Below, piece by piece: positions 12,222 to 21,146 of a DNA stretch of 64,000 bases. Source of the stretch: Flavobacterium cheongpyeongense. Its GTDB lineage: Bacteria; Bacteroidota; Bacteroidia; Flavobacteriales; Flavobacteriaceae. Numbering within the stretch: position 1 is the first letter of the stretch; each line of letters starts with the position of its first letter. A model generated the notes under the pieces. That model was not told the DNA's origin. It saw nothing but the letters and a program-made list of their open reading frames with translations, and did not search any database. The translations under genes were made by a program, and so were the position numbers. The stretch spans positions 124,001-188,000 of the forward strand of contig NZ_QJHK01000002.1 of the NCBI RefSeq assembly GCF_003202435.1, in the 5' to 3' direction.

Positions 12222-14018
12222 TTACGAAATCACCATTTTGTGGCGAAAAGGTGTATATCCGGTAATATAAACATGTTCTCCCGCAGTACGCAGGCTCCCC
12301 TGATGATACATATATTCTTCACTGTCCAGGTTTTCTACATTTAAATGTTCGCATTTTCCGGGACCAAATTGTACCGTATCTGCGCCTGCGGTTAATAATC
12401 CCAGTCCCGATTGTAGAAAATAATTCTTTTTATCGTCCATAACCGCACCGCTGATAGTACTGCCTTCCCTGAAACACATTTCGATTGTCACTTCAACATT
12501 TGGTGGTCCGTCTACTTTAAAATCGAAGCTAAGCGAGCCCTTGCTTTCTGTGATTTCAATGACTGTTGTTTGTGTTTTTACATTGCTTCTTATTCGTGAA
12601 TCGAAGTCCATTTTATTCCAGAATCTTCCATCGGGTGATTCGGATAATTTATAATTGCCATCGGGTTTTCGAAATTCTGCTGCAAGAGGCTGGTAATACT
12701 CTGCTTGCTTGGTTTCTTTAAAAATGTATTTATTTCCCTCTTTTACAACACCTTCGCTGCTAAAATAGCCCATTCTGAAAAAAGAAGTTGAAAGTCGCAT
12801 GTATTTTAGTAGGGCATCTCCTTTTCTGTACATCAAAAAATTAGGATTTGAAGATCTTCCCGAAACAATCATTACAGGATGGTCGTTTCCTCCAAATAGG
12901 GTGATCGAAGTTTTGCCTCGTCTGATTCTTGCCAGACTGGAAACTGCAAAAAACTTTTCAAAATCATTGGTTATAGTTCCAAGGGCAGGAACCTGCTTCT
13001 GAAGTTCTCTGTTTTCCATAAAATGCCCTAGTGAACCGGAAAGAATTTCTGTCGTAAATTCAGGCAGTTTTTCGATTGTATTTACCATATATGCAAACAT
13101 CGGATTCTCAGTAAGAATAGCCATATACCGGTACTGTAAATAAAAATTATTGACTTTTAAATTCATAAACTGATCCTGCCTTTTTGAATCTACAGTAACC
13201 AGATCACCATTGGGTTCTGTGTAATAAAAACAGGTTATGAGGTTTTTGTTGACAATTTCCAGTAACTTTGGTTTGTTTAACAATCTCGCCATTGTGATTA
13301 AAGCCTTGTCAATCACGGCTGAATAAATTCCGCTTCTTTCGGCATAATGCCCATCTTCATTCATATAAATACCTTCAGACAGCCATTCATCAATTCTTTG
13401 AAGATATCTGGGATCCGGATAAAGAGAATTTATATTCGCCAGAGCAGCACAAATGACCCATCTGTGGTTCGGTGTATGTACCCCTCCGGTAACCATCGCC
13501 TCACCTGCATTCAGAATAAACTTTTTCAGTTTGATTGTCAGCCCTTCTAAATCTTTTTGTTTGTTATTTTTTAAAATCGAGGCCGCCTGACAGATATATT
13601 CTAAAATAAAAGCAGTATCTGGTGGCGATTGTCGGTTTCCTCCTGCATCTAAAGTACCGTCATTATATTGCTCTTTGAGTAAAACATCTATAGCATCATT
13701 CAGTTTCTCTGCTACAATTTTAGATTTATAAAATTCAGATTCAGAATTACATACCGAAGCTGTCATTGTGTTTATAGCACTTGCTATCCCCCGAAAACTG
13801 TTTAATTTGATCGTTGGTTCAATTGGAGCTTTATTTAATAGGCTATTTACTTTAGCATCATTGTTTAAAATGAGCTTTTTCATTAGTTCAGTATCTGTTT
13901 TAGCAGTCAGATTATTTGTCAAGAGATCGTTTGCTAAAATTACATCACTAACCAAAGCCCCTGCTACGCTCAGACCTGATAATCTGAGAAATTCTCCACG
14001 GGTAATCTGCTTTTTCAT
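12222..14018 (-). CDS. Uncharacterised exported protein, probable alpha/alpha-toroid plus beta-sandwich carbohydrate-active enzyme
   Basis: The 598-aa protein has an N-terminal export signal that resembles a Tat signal lacking one Arg (TRGEFLRLSG followed by a hydrophobic stretch). Residues about 60-320 are helix-rich and carry the conserved-looking motifs GGVHTPNHRWV, DGHYAERSGIYS and VDSKRQDQF. Residues about 330-598 are beta-rich. This layout is that of heparinase II/III-like and PL8-like lyases (toroid plus sandwich), with His, Arg and Tyr as candidate catalytic residues. I cannot place it in a named CAZy family. It sits between the secreted 189-aa protein (60 bp upstream) and DUF4861, inside the PUL. 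A uronate lyase is the leading guess; a glycoside hydrolase is the alternative. Confidence 0.6.
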   Translation of the reverse strand: MKKQITRGEFLRLSGLSVAGALVSDVILANDLLTNNLTAKTDTELMKKLILNNDAKVNSLLNKAPIEPTIKLNSFRGIASAINTMTASVCNSESEFYKSKIVAEKLNDAIDVLLKEQYNDGTLDAGGNRQSPPDTAFILEYICQAASILKNNKQKDLEGLTIKLKKFILNAGEAMVTGGVHTPNHRWVICAALANINSLYPDPRYLQRIDEWLSEGIYMNEDGHYAERSGIYSAVIDKALITMARLLNKPKLLEIVNKNLITCFYYTEPNGDLVTVDSKRQDQFMNLKVNNFYLQYRYMAILTENPMFAYMVNTIEKLPEFTTEILSGSLGHFMENRELQKQVPALGTITNDFEKFFAVSSLARIRRGKTSITLFGGNDHPVMIVSGRSSNPNFLMYRKGDALLKYMRLSTSFFRMGYFSSEGVVKEGNKYIFKETKQAEYYQPLAAEFRKPDGNYKLSESPDGRFWNKMDFDSRIRSNVKTQTTVIEITESKGSLSFDFKVDGPPNVEVTIEMCFREGSTISGAVMDDKKNYFLQSGLGLLTAGADTVQFGPGKCEHLNVENLDSEEYMYHQGSLRTAGEHVYITGYTPFRHKMVIS

Positions 14019-14078
14019 ATTATCACTTTTTACTGATTCAGCCTAGTGCTAAGATTTACTTTTAAAGCTAAAATCTAA

Positions 14079-14648
14079 TTACTTATCTGCTATTTTCACT
14101 AATGTCCAGTTAATTCCTAATGGATTTTTGGTTATTTTACAGATCAAAGGAAATTCAGGATTTTTCACAATCCACATTTCTGTTTCATCAATCTGTGCGA
14201 TTACGTGCATTGCATCAACTGATTTTCCTTCAATTACCACATTGTTTTTATCTGAATTCTGATCTAATACATAAGTTGTATTGTTGTAGCTAAATTTATT
14301 GTTTTTCACTAAATCCTGATAAGCTGCCTGCGAAATCATAAAAAAGGTCTCATTTGGTTTTAAATTCAAAACCGGAGAAAATTCACCCTGATTATAGCTT
14401 AAGGCATTCCCATTTTTTAGTGCTTCCGACTTTGTTACAATACTGCTGTTTACACCTCTTGTGTCTAGCTTAAGAACAAGTGCATCGGTCGTTATTTCAG
14501 AAGTGAGTGTTAATGTTCTGGTCTGACCGTGAAGTTTGCAGATATAATGCAACACCGTATTGTTTTTAATAGTGGGAGCAAAATCCTGTGCTGTTACCAT
14601 CTGAAATATTCCACACAAAAGGACGGTTAAGATCATATTTTTCATCAT
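14079..14648 (-). CDS. Small secreted protein of unknown function
   Basis: The 189-aa protein has a signal peptide (cleaved after about VTAQ) and a beta-rich body with no motif I recognise. It lies 2 bp after the first GH92 stop and 60 bp before the toroid-like enzyme, so translation is probably coupled to the mannosidase. Its composition (short strands, a TLTLTSEI-type repeat, a closing WTLVKI strand) suggests a small periplasmic beta-barrel or calycin-like fold that could bind a product or lipid. No enzymatic residues stand out. Function unknown. Confidence 0.65.
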   Translation of the reverse strand: MMKNMILTVLLCGIFQMVTAQDFAPTIKNNTVLHYICKLHGQTRTLTLTSEITTDALVLKLDTRGVNSSIVTKSEALKNGNALSYNQGEFSPVLNLKPNETFFMISQAAYQDLVKNNKFSYNNTTYVLDQNSDKNNVVIEGKSVDAMHVIAQIDETEMWIVKNPEFPLICKITKNPLGINWTLVKIADK

Positions 14649-14650
14649 GC

Positions 14651-16933
14651 TTATTTTTTAGGTGGTAAAATAGTCGTTCCCCAGACAGACGGTTTTGAAT
14701 CCATTTCTAAAATCAATTCACCTCCTTTAACAATATCTTCGTGTAAGATCCAGGCTTTGTTGTATGGTTTTCCGTTTAAAAAAGCGTTTTTGATATATTT
14801 ATTTTTATCACTCATTTTTTTTGCTGTAATCTTAAAGGACTTACCTTCTTCCAATTCTAAAGTAATTTCTTTAATTAATGGTGAATTCAGTAAATAATAA
14901 GGCTGTCCGGCATTTGGGTACAGTCCCATTATGTGGAAAGCCAGCCAGGAAGACATTGCTCCCGAATCGTCATTACCTGGTAAACCTTCATGCGAAGTAT
15001 TGAAGTTATCCTTAATAATAGTTCTGATCCGGTCACTGCTCAAATACGGTTTTCCGATCCAGTGGTACATTGTAGGAGCTAAAAAAGAAGGTTCATTTGA
15101 AACATCATATAATTTAGTTTCAAAAAAAGTATCCAGCCTATTTTTGAAGGCCAAATCACCACCCGATCTGCGAATAACTTCAGGAAGATCATGCGGAACA
15201 CTTAAGGAATATTCCCAGGAAGTTCCTTCATAAAAAAACACACACCAATGGCACACATACCATGGAGATTCTGTAATTACCGGTGTATATTTATAAGTCG
15301 GTTTCTGAATTTTTGATTCACCGAAGATCACATCATCAAGCCAGTTTCCTGAAGCATCCTTTGGCATAATGAATCCTGTAGCGCCGTTATTCATGTAATC
15401 GGAACGCCATAAATTTTGCCAGTTATCTGCCTGTTTGATATACTGATTGTAAATTTCGGTATGGTTTAAACCTTTGGCAACGGTAGCAATATTATAATCA
15501 TTATAGGCATAATCCATTGTACGGTTTCCTGCCCGATCTATACCAAACGGAACATAACCCAAACGCAAATAATCTAATAAACCGCCCCTTCCTTCTCGCT
15601 CTTCATTTCCACCGGGCGGTATAGTAGCATCTTTAAGCATTGCTTTTAATGCGAGTTCATAATCTATTCCTTTTAAGTTTTTTACAAAAGCATCTGCAAG
15701 AACTGTTTCTGCATTAGAACCACCCTGAGTACGCCCGTTATCATTACCGCTTCTGCCCTCAGGCAAGTAGCCTTCGCGTTTGTAAATATTCAGCATTGCG
15801 TTCACAATTTCTGTCTGACGTTTCGGATCAATAAGCGTAATTAAAGGACTTGAACTCCTGAAAGTATCCCAGATGCAATAAAAATCATCATAATATGGTT
15901 CGGTATTAGTCCACAACGGATTTTCTCCGGTTCTGTCAACAGGCATAATCATGGTGTGGTACAAACCGGTATAAAACATCTTTTTATATTCTAAAGAGGT
16001 ATCAGGAGATAGCTGAATTCTTTTCAACAGCTGTTCCCATTTATTTTCTAAAGATGACAAAACCGCACTGAAATCCCAATGCGGAATTTCGACTTCAATA
16101 TTGTTTTTTGCTTTTAATTCGCTAAGAAATGAAATCCCAATTTTCACGTTGAGTTCCTGTTTTCCGTCTTTTCCAAAAGAAATCAAAGCAGCTGTTTTTC
16201 TACCAGAATCAAACTGAGCTGGTTGATTGCTATAAAATATACCGTCTTTCCAGGTAACATATTTTGCAATTGGCTGATCAAAAGTGGCCCAAAAGTAAAC
16301 TGTATAAGCACGGCCATTATTCCATCCGCCTCTAATTCTGCTGTATCCCCTGACTTCAGTGTCTGAAACTATTTCTATTTGAGACCCTACAAATTGTTGT
16401 GCTTCTCTTCCATCGGGTTCGGGCTGTTCACCAAGAAAAAATCCCGGGTCAATTTTTAACTCTTTTGTCGCATTTTTTGGATACGTAATTCTATAAAATG
16501 AAACTTTTTCGGCTGTTGTAATTTCAGTCCTGATCTGGTTTTCTTTGAAAACCGTTTGATAATACCCCAATTTTACGCTTTCTTCGACTCTGCGAGAGGT
16601 TTGGTCTAATTTGTCTAAAGTTCCGGAAAATGGCATTATCTGAATGTTCCCGTATTTAGGACCGCCACCCGTCCCGCTCACATGAACCTGACTAAATCCT
16701 GTTACTTCTTTAGGTAATGGCAGCCACCCACTATTGGGACTTACTGTACAATCCGGACTTGGTTTAACCATTCCGTAAGGGCATGACGGACCAATAAAAA
16801 CCCGCCCATCTCCTTCTGAACCAATCATGGGGTCTACGTAATTGTGAGCCGCTGTCTGGGCATAATTCGTTAAGGAGAAAAATATTGATATCCCGAAAGA
16901 AATTATAGTTTTGGTAGATACTTTCATTGCCAA
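14651..16933 (-). CDS. GH92 alpha-mannosidase (canonical member)
   Basis: The 760-aa protein has a signal peptide and both GH92 domains: an N-terminal beta-sandwich (about 27-290) and an (alpha/alpha)6 barrel. Family signatures include HVSGTGGGPKYGNIQIMP, the likely acid in YEGTSWEYS (Glu near 568), SNEPSFLAP, and the calcium/base region GNDDSGAMSSW (near 655). GH92 enzymes are Ca2+-dependent inverting exo-alpha-mannosidases that remove terminal alpha-mannose. It has no lipobox and is probably periplasmic. It starts 1 bp after the second GH92 stop, forming a tight operon. Linkage specificity (alpha-1,2, -1,3, -1,4 or phosphomannose) cannot be read from the sequence. Confidence 0.93.
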   Translation of the reverse strand: MAMKVSTKTIISFGISIFFSLTNYAQTAAHNYVDPMIGSEGDGRVFIGPSCPYGMVKPSPDCTVSPNSGWLPLPKEVTGFSQVHVSGTGGGPKYGNIQIMPFSGTLDKLDQTSRRVEESVKLGYYQTVFKENQIRTEITTAEKVSFYRITYPKNATKELKIDPGFFLGEQPEPDGREAQQFVGSQIEIVSDTEVRGYSRIRGGWNNGRAYTVYFWATFDQPIAKYVTWKDGIFYSNQPAQFDSGRKTAALISFGKDGKQELNVKIGISFLSELKAKNNIEVEIPHWDFSAVLSSLENKWEQLLKRIQLSPDTSLEYKKMFYTGLYHTMIMPVDRTGENPLWTNTEPYYDDFYCIWDTFRSSSPLITLIDPKRQTEIVNAMLNIYKREGYLPEGRSGNDNGRTQGGSNAETVLADAFVKNLKGIDYELALKAMLKDATIPPGGNEEREGRGGLLDYLRLGYVPFGIDRAGNRTMDYAYNDYNIATVAKGLNHTEIYNQYIKQADNWQNLWRSDYMNNGATGFIMPKDASGNWLDDVIFGESKIQKPTYKYTPVITESPWYVCHWCVFFYEGTSWEYSLSVPHDLPEVIRRSGGDLAFKNRLDTFFETKLYDVSNEPSFLAPTMYHWIGKPYLSSDRIRTIIKDNFNTSHEGLPGNDDSGAMSSWLAFHIMGLYPNAGQPYYLLNSPLIKEITLELEEGKSFKITAKKMSDKNKYIKNAFLNGKPYNKAWILHEDIVKGGELILEMDSKPSVWGTTILPPKK

Positions 16934-16934
16934 T

Positions 16935-19247
16935 TTATTGCTTTGCTTTATTAGACATTTCTAAAATCAATTTTCCTCCGTTAGTAATTGCGTCATGAGA
17001 AATAGTATTTTTTTCTACAGGTGAATTATTGTATTTGATTGCCTTAATATAAATGTTTTCGGTACTGTTATTATCTGCTTCAATGATAATTTTTTTGCCT
17101 TTATAATACTTTGGGTTTAGTTGAATGGTTACTTTAGAAAAAGCTGGACTTCCTATCTGATATTGAGCTTCTTTATCAGTTCCTCCATTCATCTGAAACA
17201 AGCCAATTTTGAGTAATACATTCAGGCTTCCCATTAATCCCTGATCCTCATCTCCATTATAACCTGTTGCGGGAGATAATCCGCTGAAGGTTTCTTTAAC
17301 AACATTTCGGGTCCAGTATTGTGTCAGATCCGGTCTTCCTAATAAATTAAAAATAAAGGAGGTCTGAATAGAAGGCTGGTTTCCGAAATTAATTGGAATC
17401 CTGCTAAATTCCGGATGTAATTCCGCATCATGCGAAGTTCCGGAAGTGAATTTTAGATCTTTTGCTGTTTCAAATTGCTCGTTTAATTTTTCCACAGCTT
17501 TTTCTTTCCCTCCCATCAATATAGCCAGGTTTTCAATATCATGTGGTACAAACCAAGTTGACTGCGCTCCGTTTGACTCTATAAAACCGTTTTCGTATTG
17601 ATAGGGATCATAATTTTCACGCCATTTTCCTTCTACATCCCTTGGACGCATCCAGCCGGATGATTTATCGAAAATATTTTGGTAATTTTTAGACCTGCCC
17701 ATAAAATAATCATAATCTTCCTGATGTTTTAATTTTTTTGCTAATTGTGCCAGTGTCCAGTCCTGATAAGCATATTCTAGAGTCTGGCTCGCTCCGTCCT
17801 GGTGGCTTCCAAAATTGCCATCAGGAAGCGGATACGGAACATATCCTTTTTGCAGATAATATTTTAATCCGCCACCTAGATCTGTATTGTGTTCGTATCC
17901 GGCTTTTCCCATAATACCATTTAGCATATGGTTTTTTTTAATTGCTGTGTAAATTTCTTCCAGATCATCTTTTATGATTCCTTTCTGAATGGCACTTACA
18001 ATAAAGGGCGTAGCCGAAGCACCCGTCATGACATAGGTATCATTCCCTCCCGAAGGACCACGCGGAATCATACCGCTGTCTTTATAATACTGCATTAAAG
18101 AATGAACAAATTCATCCATAATTTCAGGATATACCAATCCCCAGAGTGTATTTATGGTCCACTGAGCCCCCCAAAAGGCATCCGAATTATAATGATTGAA
18201 TTTTGGTTTTCCGTTTGAGTCTAAAGGTAATTGGCCTATTCTGAAATTTTCACCGGAGTTATCAGGATAAGCACCATTTGCATCGCTGATGGTTTTTCTT
18301 CCCTGCAATGCATGCCAGAGATCCGTATAAAATCGTCTTTGATCTGTTTTTGTACCACCTTCAATTTTAATTCTTCCTAATAAATTATTCCATTCGGTTT
18401 TTGAATCAGAAACTACTTTATCAAAATCCCAATGCGATAATTCCTGCTGCAGGTTATTTGCTGCATTTTCAACTGAGGTATAAGAAATACCGGCTTTCAT
18501 GAGTATTTTATCTTTGACTATGCTAAAATTTACCAGATAATTTCCCGTTGCTGCATTTCGTTCAATTGAAGAAACAGGCTCATTAAATTTAATTTTAAAA
18601 TATACCGTTACAGGTTTTGGACGCCTGAAATTGGTACTTAAAACCAATGATCCTGAAAGTTCGTAATCATTAATTTTTTCAAGTTTGCCATTTGTATTTT
18701 CGCAGGGTCCTAAAATCGTGTTCAGGTTGAAAAGAATTGCTTTTTGAGCTGAACTTGAAAACGTATATCTATGAAAACCTACCCTTTTTGTACTGGTTAA
18801 TTCTGCTTTTATTTGGTATCTGTCGAGTAATAAGGAATGATAACCCGGAAATATTTTTTCAGATTCATGGCTGAATTCAGAATAAAAATCTGAAAAGATA
18901 TTTTCGCTATTCTCCTTTGTAATCGCTACAGGCATAATAGAAAGCCCTGACATTTGCCATTCGTGGACATGGCTAAAACCTTTTACGGTATTAGTAGTAT
19001 ATTTGTATCCGCCTCCCCAGTCACCTTTAATTTCGGTATCAGGATTTAAGTTCACCATTCCAAAAGGACGGCTTGCAGATGAAAAGAAAAACCATCTTGA
19101 ATTTTCGGTATCAAGCAGAGGATACACCAACTCTGTTAATTCTTCTTTTTTAAAAGAAGAGCCTTTTTCTGACTTACATGACACTATAAAAATAAGAACT
19201 AAACATATTCCGATGCGTCCTGTTTTATAAATTTTGTTCAGTTTCAT
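16935..19247 (-). CDS. GH92-family alpha-mannosidase lipoprotein (divergent member)
   Basis: The 770-aa protein has a lipobox (IVSC) and a GH92 fold: HVHEWQMSGLSIMP in the sandwich, WGAQWTINTLWGLVYPE and GPSGGNDTYVMTG in the barrel, a candidate acid in IESNGAQSTWFVPHD (near 556), and GDEDQGLMGS (near 670). Compared with its neighbour, NEPS is replaced by NQPS and GNDD by GDED, so it probably belongs to another GH92 subgroup with a different specificity. It opens the enzyme operon that ends in the toroid-like gene, 262 bp after susD. Surface or periplasmic membrane anchoring is expected. Confidence 0.88.
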   Translation of the reverse strand: MKLNKIYKTGRIGICLVLIFIVSCKSEKGSSFKKEELTELVYPLLDTENSRWFFFSSASRPFGMVNLNPDTEIKGDWGGGYKYTTNTVKGFSHVHEWQMSGLSIMPVAITKENSENIFSDFYSEFSHESEKIFPGYHSLLLDRYQIKAELTSTKRVGFHRYTFSSSAQKAILFNLNTILGPCENTNGKLEKINDYELSGSLVLSTNFRRPKPVTVYFKIKFNEPVSSIERNAATGNYLVNFSIVKDKILMKAGISYTSVENAANNLQQELSHWDFDKVVSDSKTEWNNLLGRIKIEGGTKTDQRRFYTDLWHALQGRKTISDANGAYPDNSGENFRIGQLPLDSNGKPKFNHYNSDAFWGAQWTINTLWGLVYPEIMDEFVHSLMQYYKDSGMIPRGPSGGNDTYVMTGASATPFIVSAIQKGIIKDDLEEIYTAIKKNHMLNGIMGKAGYEHNTDLGGGLKYYLQKGYVPYPLPDGNFGSHQDGASQTLEYAYQDWTLAQLAKKLKHQEDYDYFMGRSKNYQNIFDKSSGWMRPRDVEGKWRENYDPYQYENGFIESNGAQSTWFVPHDIENLAILMGGKEKAVEKLNEQFETAKDLKFTSGTSHDAELHPEFSRIPINFGNQPSIQTSFIFNLLGRPDLTQYWTRNVVKETFSGLSPATGYNGDEDQGLMGSLNVLLKIGLFQMNGGTDKEAQYQIGSPAFSKVTIQLNPKYYKGKKIIIEADNNSTENIYIKAIKYNNSPVEKNTISHDAITNGGKLILEMSNKAKQ

Positions 19248-19440
19248 CTAATTGAAGTATTGGGAGTCTGTTATGACAAACAGATCAGATAATATAGTTA
19301 ATCAAAGACAGTTGAAAAAACCATCTATTTAACAAGTAATTTATTATTATTTTATAAATAAAACATTTAAGGTACAGGTATTGCAAACGTAGCTACTCTG
19401 CTCCGTAGAAAGTGTAACCATTAGAAATCTTACCTGATAA

Positions 19441-19475
19441 AAAAGGAGAAGAATTTATAGTCTTCCTCTCCTTTT
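19441..19475 (-). terminator. Terminator or attenuator after susD
   Basis: Arms AAAAGGAG (19441-19448) and CTCCTTTT (19468-19475), with further pairing inside, are followed on the minus strand by a T-run. It lies about 35 bp past the susD stop and 194 bp before the GH92 start. It would lower expression of the enzymes relative to SusCD. The rest of the 19248-19508 gap holds no gene I can see and no copy of the 21-bp-spaced operator. Confidence 0.7.
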
Positions 19476-19508
19476 AGAATTAAAAAAATTGTTTCTGGTA
19501 TTTATTCA

Positions 19509-21128
19509 TTAATTAGGATATCCTTCATTTTGGGTTAAAGCCGGATTTAAAACCATAGCATTTGTAGGAATTGGGAAAACACGACGATAGGTGTCAGTAT
19601 TTGTTTTGTAACCCCATTGCCCTTCATACTTTCCAAAACGGATCATATCATTTCTATGCCAGGCTTCCCATGCAAATTCACGGCATCTTTCTTTGTAAAG
19701 TTCTTCCAGTGTCACACTGCTCCATGCAGTAGAAGTGGTACGATTGGAACGAACCATATTAACAAGTGAAATAGCTGTCTGTCCCAAAGTTTCGTTCCCT
19801 CCACGTAAAATTGCTTCAGCTTTCATTAACAATACATCTGAATAGCGTAAAAATGGAACGTCATTATTTTGATTTCGGTTTGTTGAAGTATTGTCCGGAT
19901 AAAATTTAATGTTTCTATATCCCATGTTCCACGCAATTTCGTCATTTCCTAAGTCAAACAAAGTAAGATTTTGGCGAGGTACAATATTAGGTGTAAGGTC
20001 TACCTGATAAGTCAAAGCCGCACCACCATCTGAACCGGTATAGAATTGGTCATACCCCTTTTTGGTTGTAGTAACCCTTACAGGAGTCACTCCGTCATTC
20101 ATATACTGTAAACCTGTCAACCATTGTCTGTTACGAATATCATTAGCATCATCAAAGTTAGCATAAAACTCAGGAAGTGTACTTCTAGGGGCACTTGGTG
20201 TAAATGGAAGACCAAATTTAGCTCTTTCAGAACGAGGAACATCATAACGTGCATGATACATTTGCCCGTTGAAACCTACCGTCACTGCAGAAGGATCATA
20301 AGGTACCGCAAAAATAAACTCTTTCATTTGTGGACCATTGGTTGGATAAAACATTTGAAGATAAGTCGCTCTTGACTCAATATTATACAACCCTGAACTA
20401 ATTACCTGATCACAAGCTGCAATACAGTCATTATAACGCTGTGTGCCTGTATAAACCTGAGCATTCAGATATAATTTGGCAAGCAATGCATTTGCTGTCT
20501 GCTTGTTAGGTCTTCCGTAAGTTGTAACTCCTGATGCTGCATTTAAATTAGGTATTGCTTTTTTTAATTCTTTTTCAATAAAATTAAATACCTCAGTTCT
20601 ACTCGATTTGGCGCGGGAGCTAAAATCTCCATAAACCGTATCCAATGGTACGTCTCCATAACTGTCCATTAACATATAATAAGAGATGGCACGCATGGTT
20701 TTTACTTCAGAAATCAACGTGTTTTTTTCTTCACCTGCCGGCATTGCCTGATTTAGAATTGAAATCGTCTGATTACTGATCCCAATCACTTTGGATGACC
20801 AGTCCCAAAGACTTCCTATGATACCATTGTCAGCTGTCCAGTCATGAAAATGCATGGCAATGTAGTTTCGGTTATCAAACCAGTTTCCTCCTCTTGCAGG
20901 CAAAATAGCCTCATCTGTTGTTAATGATTGTGACCACCACCAGGAGAATGAAAATTCACCTCGGAAAGCAGAATAGACAGGACCTGTAGTTTGTATATAT
21001 TGCGTTGAGTTCTGAGGAAAAACTTCTGGTGTCAATTGTGTTGTAATGGGTACATCCAGGTCTTCGCAAGACCAGAATAATCCAACCATAAGTACTGGAA
21101 GCCCCAAATATTTTAATATCTTTTTCAT
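19509..21128 (-). CDS. SusD/RagB-family surface glycan-binding lipoprotein
   Basis: The 539-aa protein has a signal peptide with lipobox (FWSC, Cys21) followed by acidic residues (CEDLD), the usual surface-export context. It shows the helical TPR-like body of the family (KTMRAISYYMLMDSYGDVPL, NKQTANALLAKLYLNAQVY) and the C-terminal motif ERCREFAWEAWHRNDMIRFG. SusD proteins form the lid of the SusC transporter and capture glycan at the cell surface. It starts 18 bp after susC, the normal pairing. Ligand specificity cannot be read from the sequence. Confidence 0.95.
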   Translation of the reverse strand: MKKILKYLGLPVLMVGLFWSCEDLDVPITTQLTPEVFPQNSTQYIQTTGPVYSAFRGEFSFSWWWSQSLTTDEAILPARGGNWFDNRNYIAMHFHDWTADNGIIGSLWDWSSKVIGISNQTISILNQAMPAGEEKNTLISEVKTMRAISYYMLMDSYGDVPLDTVYGDFSSRAKSSRTEVFNFIEKELKKAIPNLNAASGVTTYGRPNKQTANALLAKLYLNAQVYTGTQRYNDCIAACDQVISSGLYNIESRATYLQMFYPTNGPQMKEFIFAVPYDPSAVTVGFNGQMYHARYDVPRSERAKFGLPFTPSAPRSTLPEFYANFDDANDIRNRQWLTGLQYMNDGVTPVRVTTTKKGYDQFYTGSDGGAALTYQVDLTPNIVPRQNLTLFDLGNDEIAWNMGYRNIKFYPDNTSTNRNQNNDVPFLRYSDVLLMKAEAILRGGNETLGQTAISLVNMVRSNRTTSTAWSSVTLEELYKERCREFAWEAWHRNDMIRFGKYEGQWGYKTNTDTYRRVFPIPTNAMVLNPALTQNEGYPN

Positions 21129-21146
21129 AATTTTTACAATTTAATT

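Noticed and set aside
12222..14018. Tat signal peptide on the toroid-like enzyme
   Set aside because: Only one Arg stands at the twin-arginine position (TRGEFLRLSG), so Sec export is as likely.
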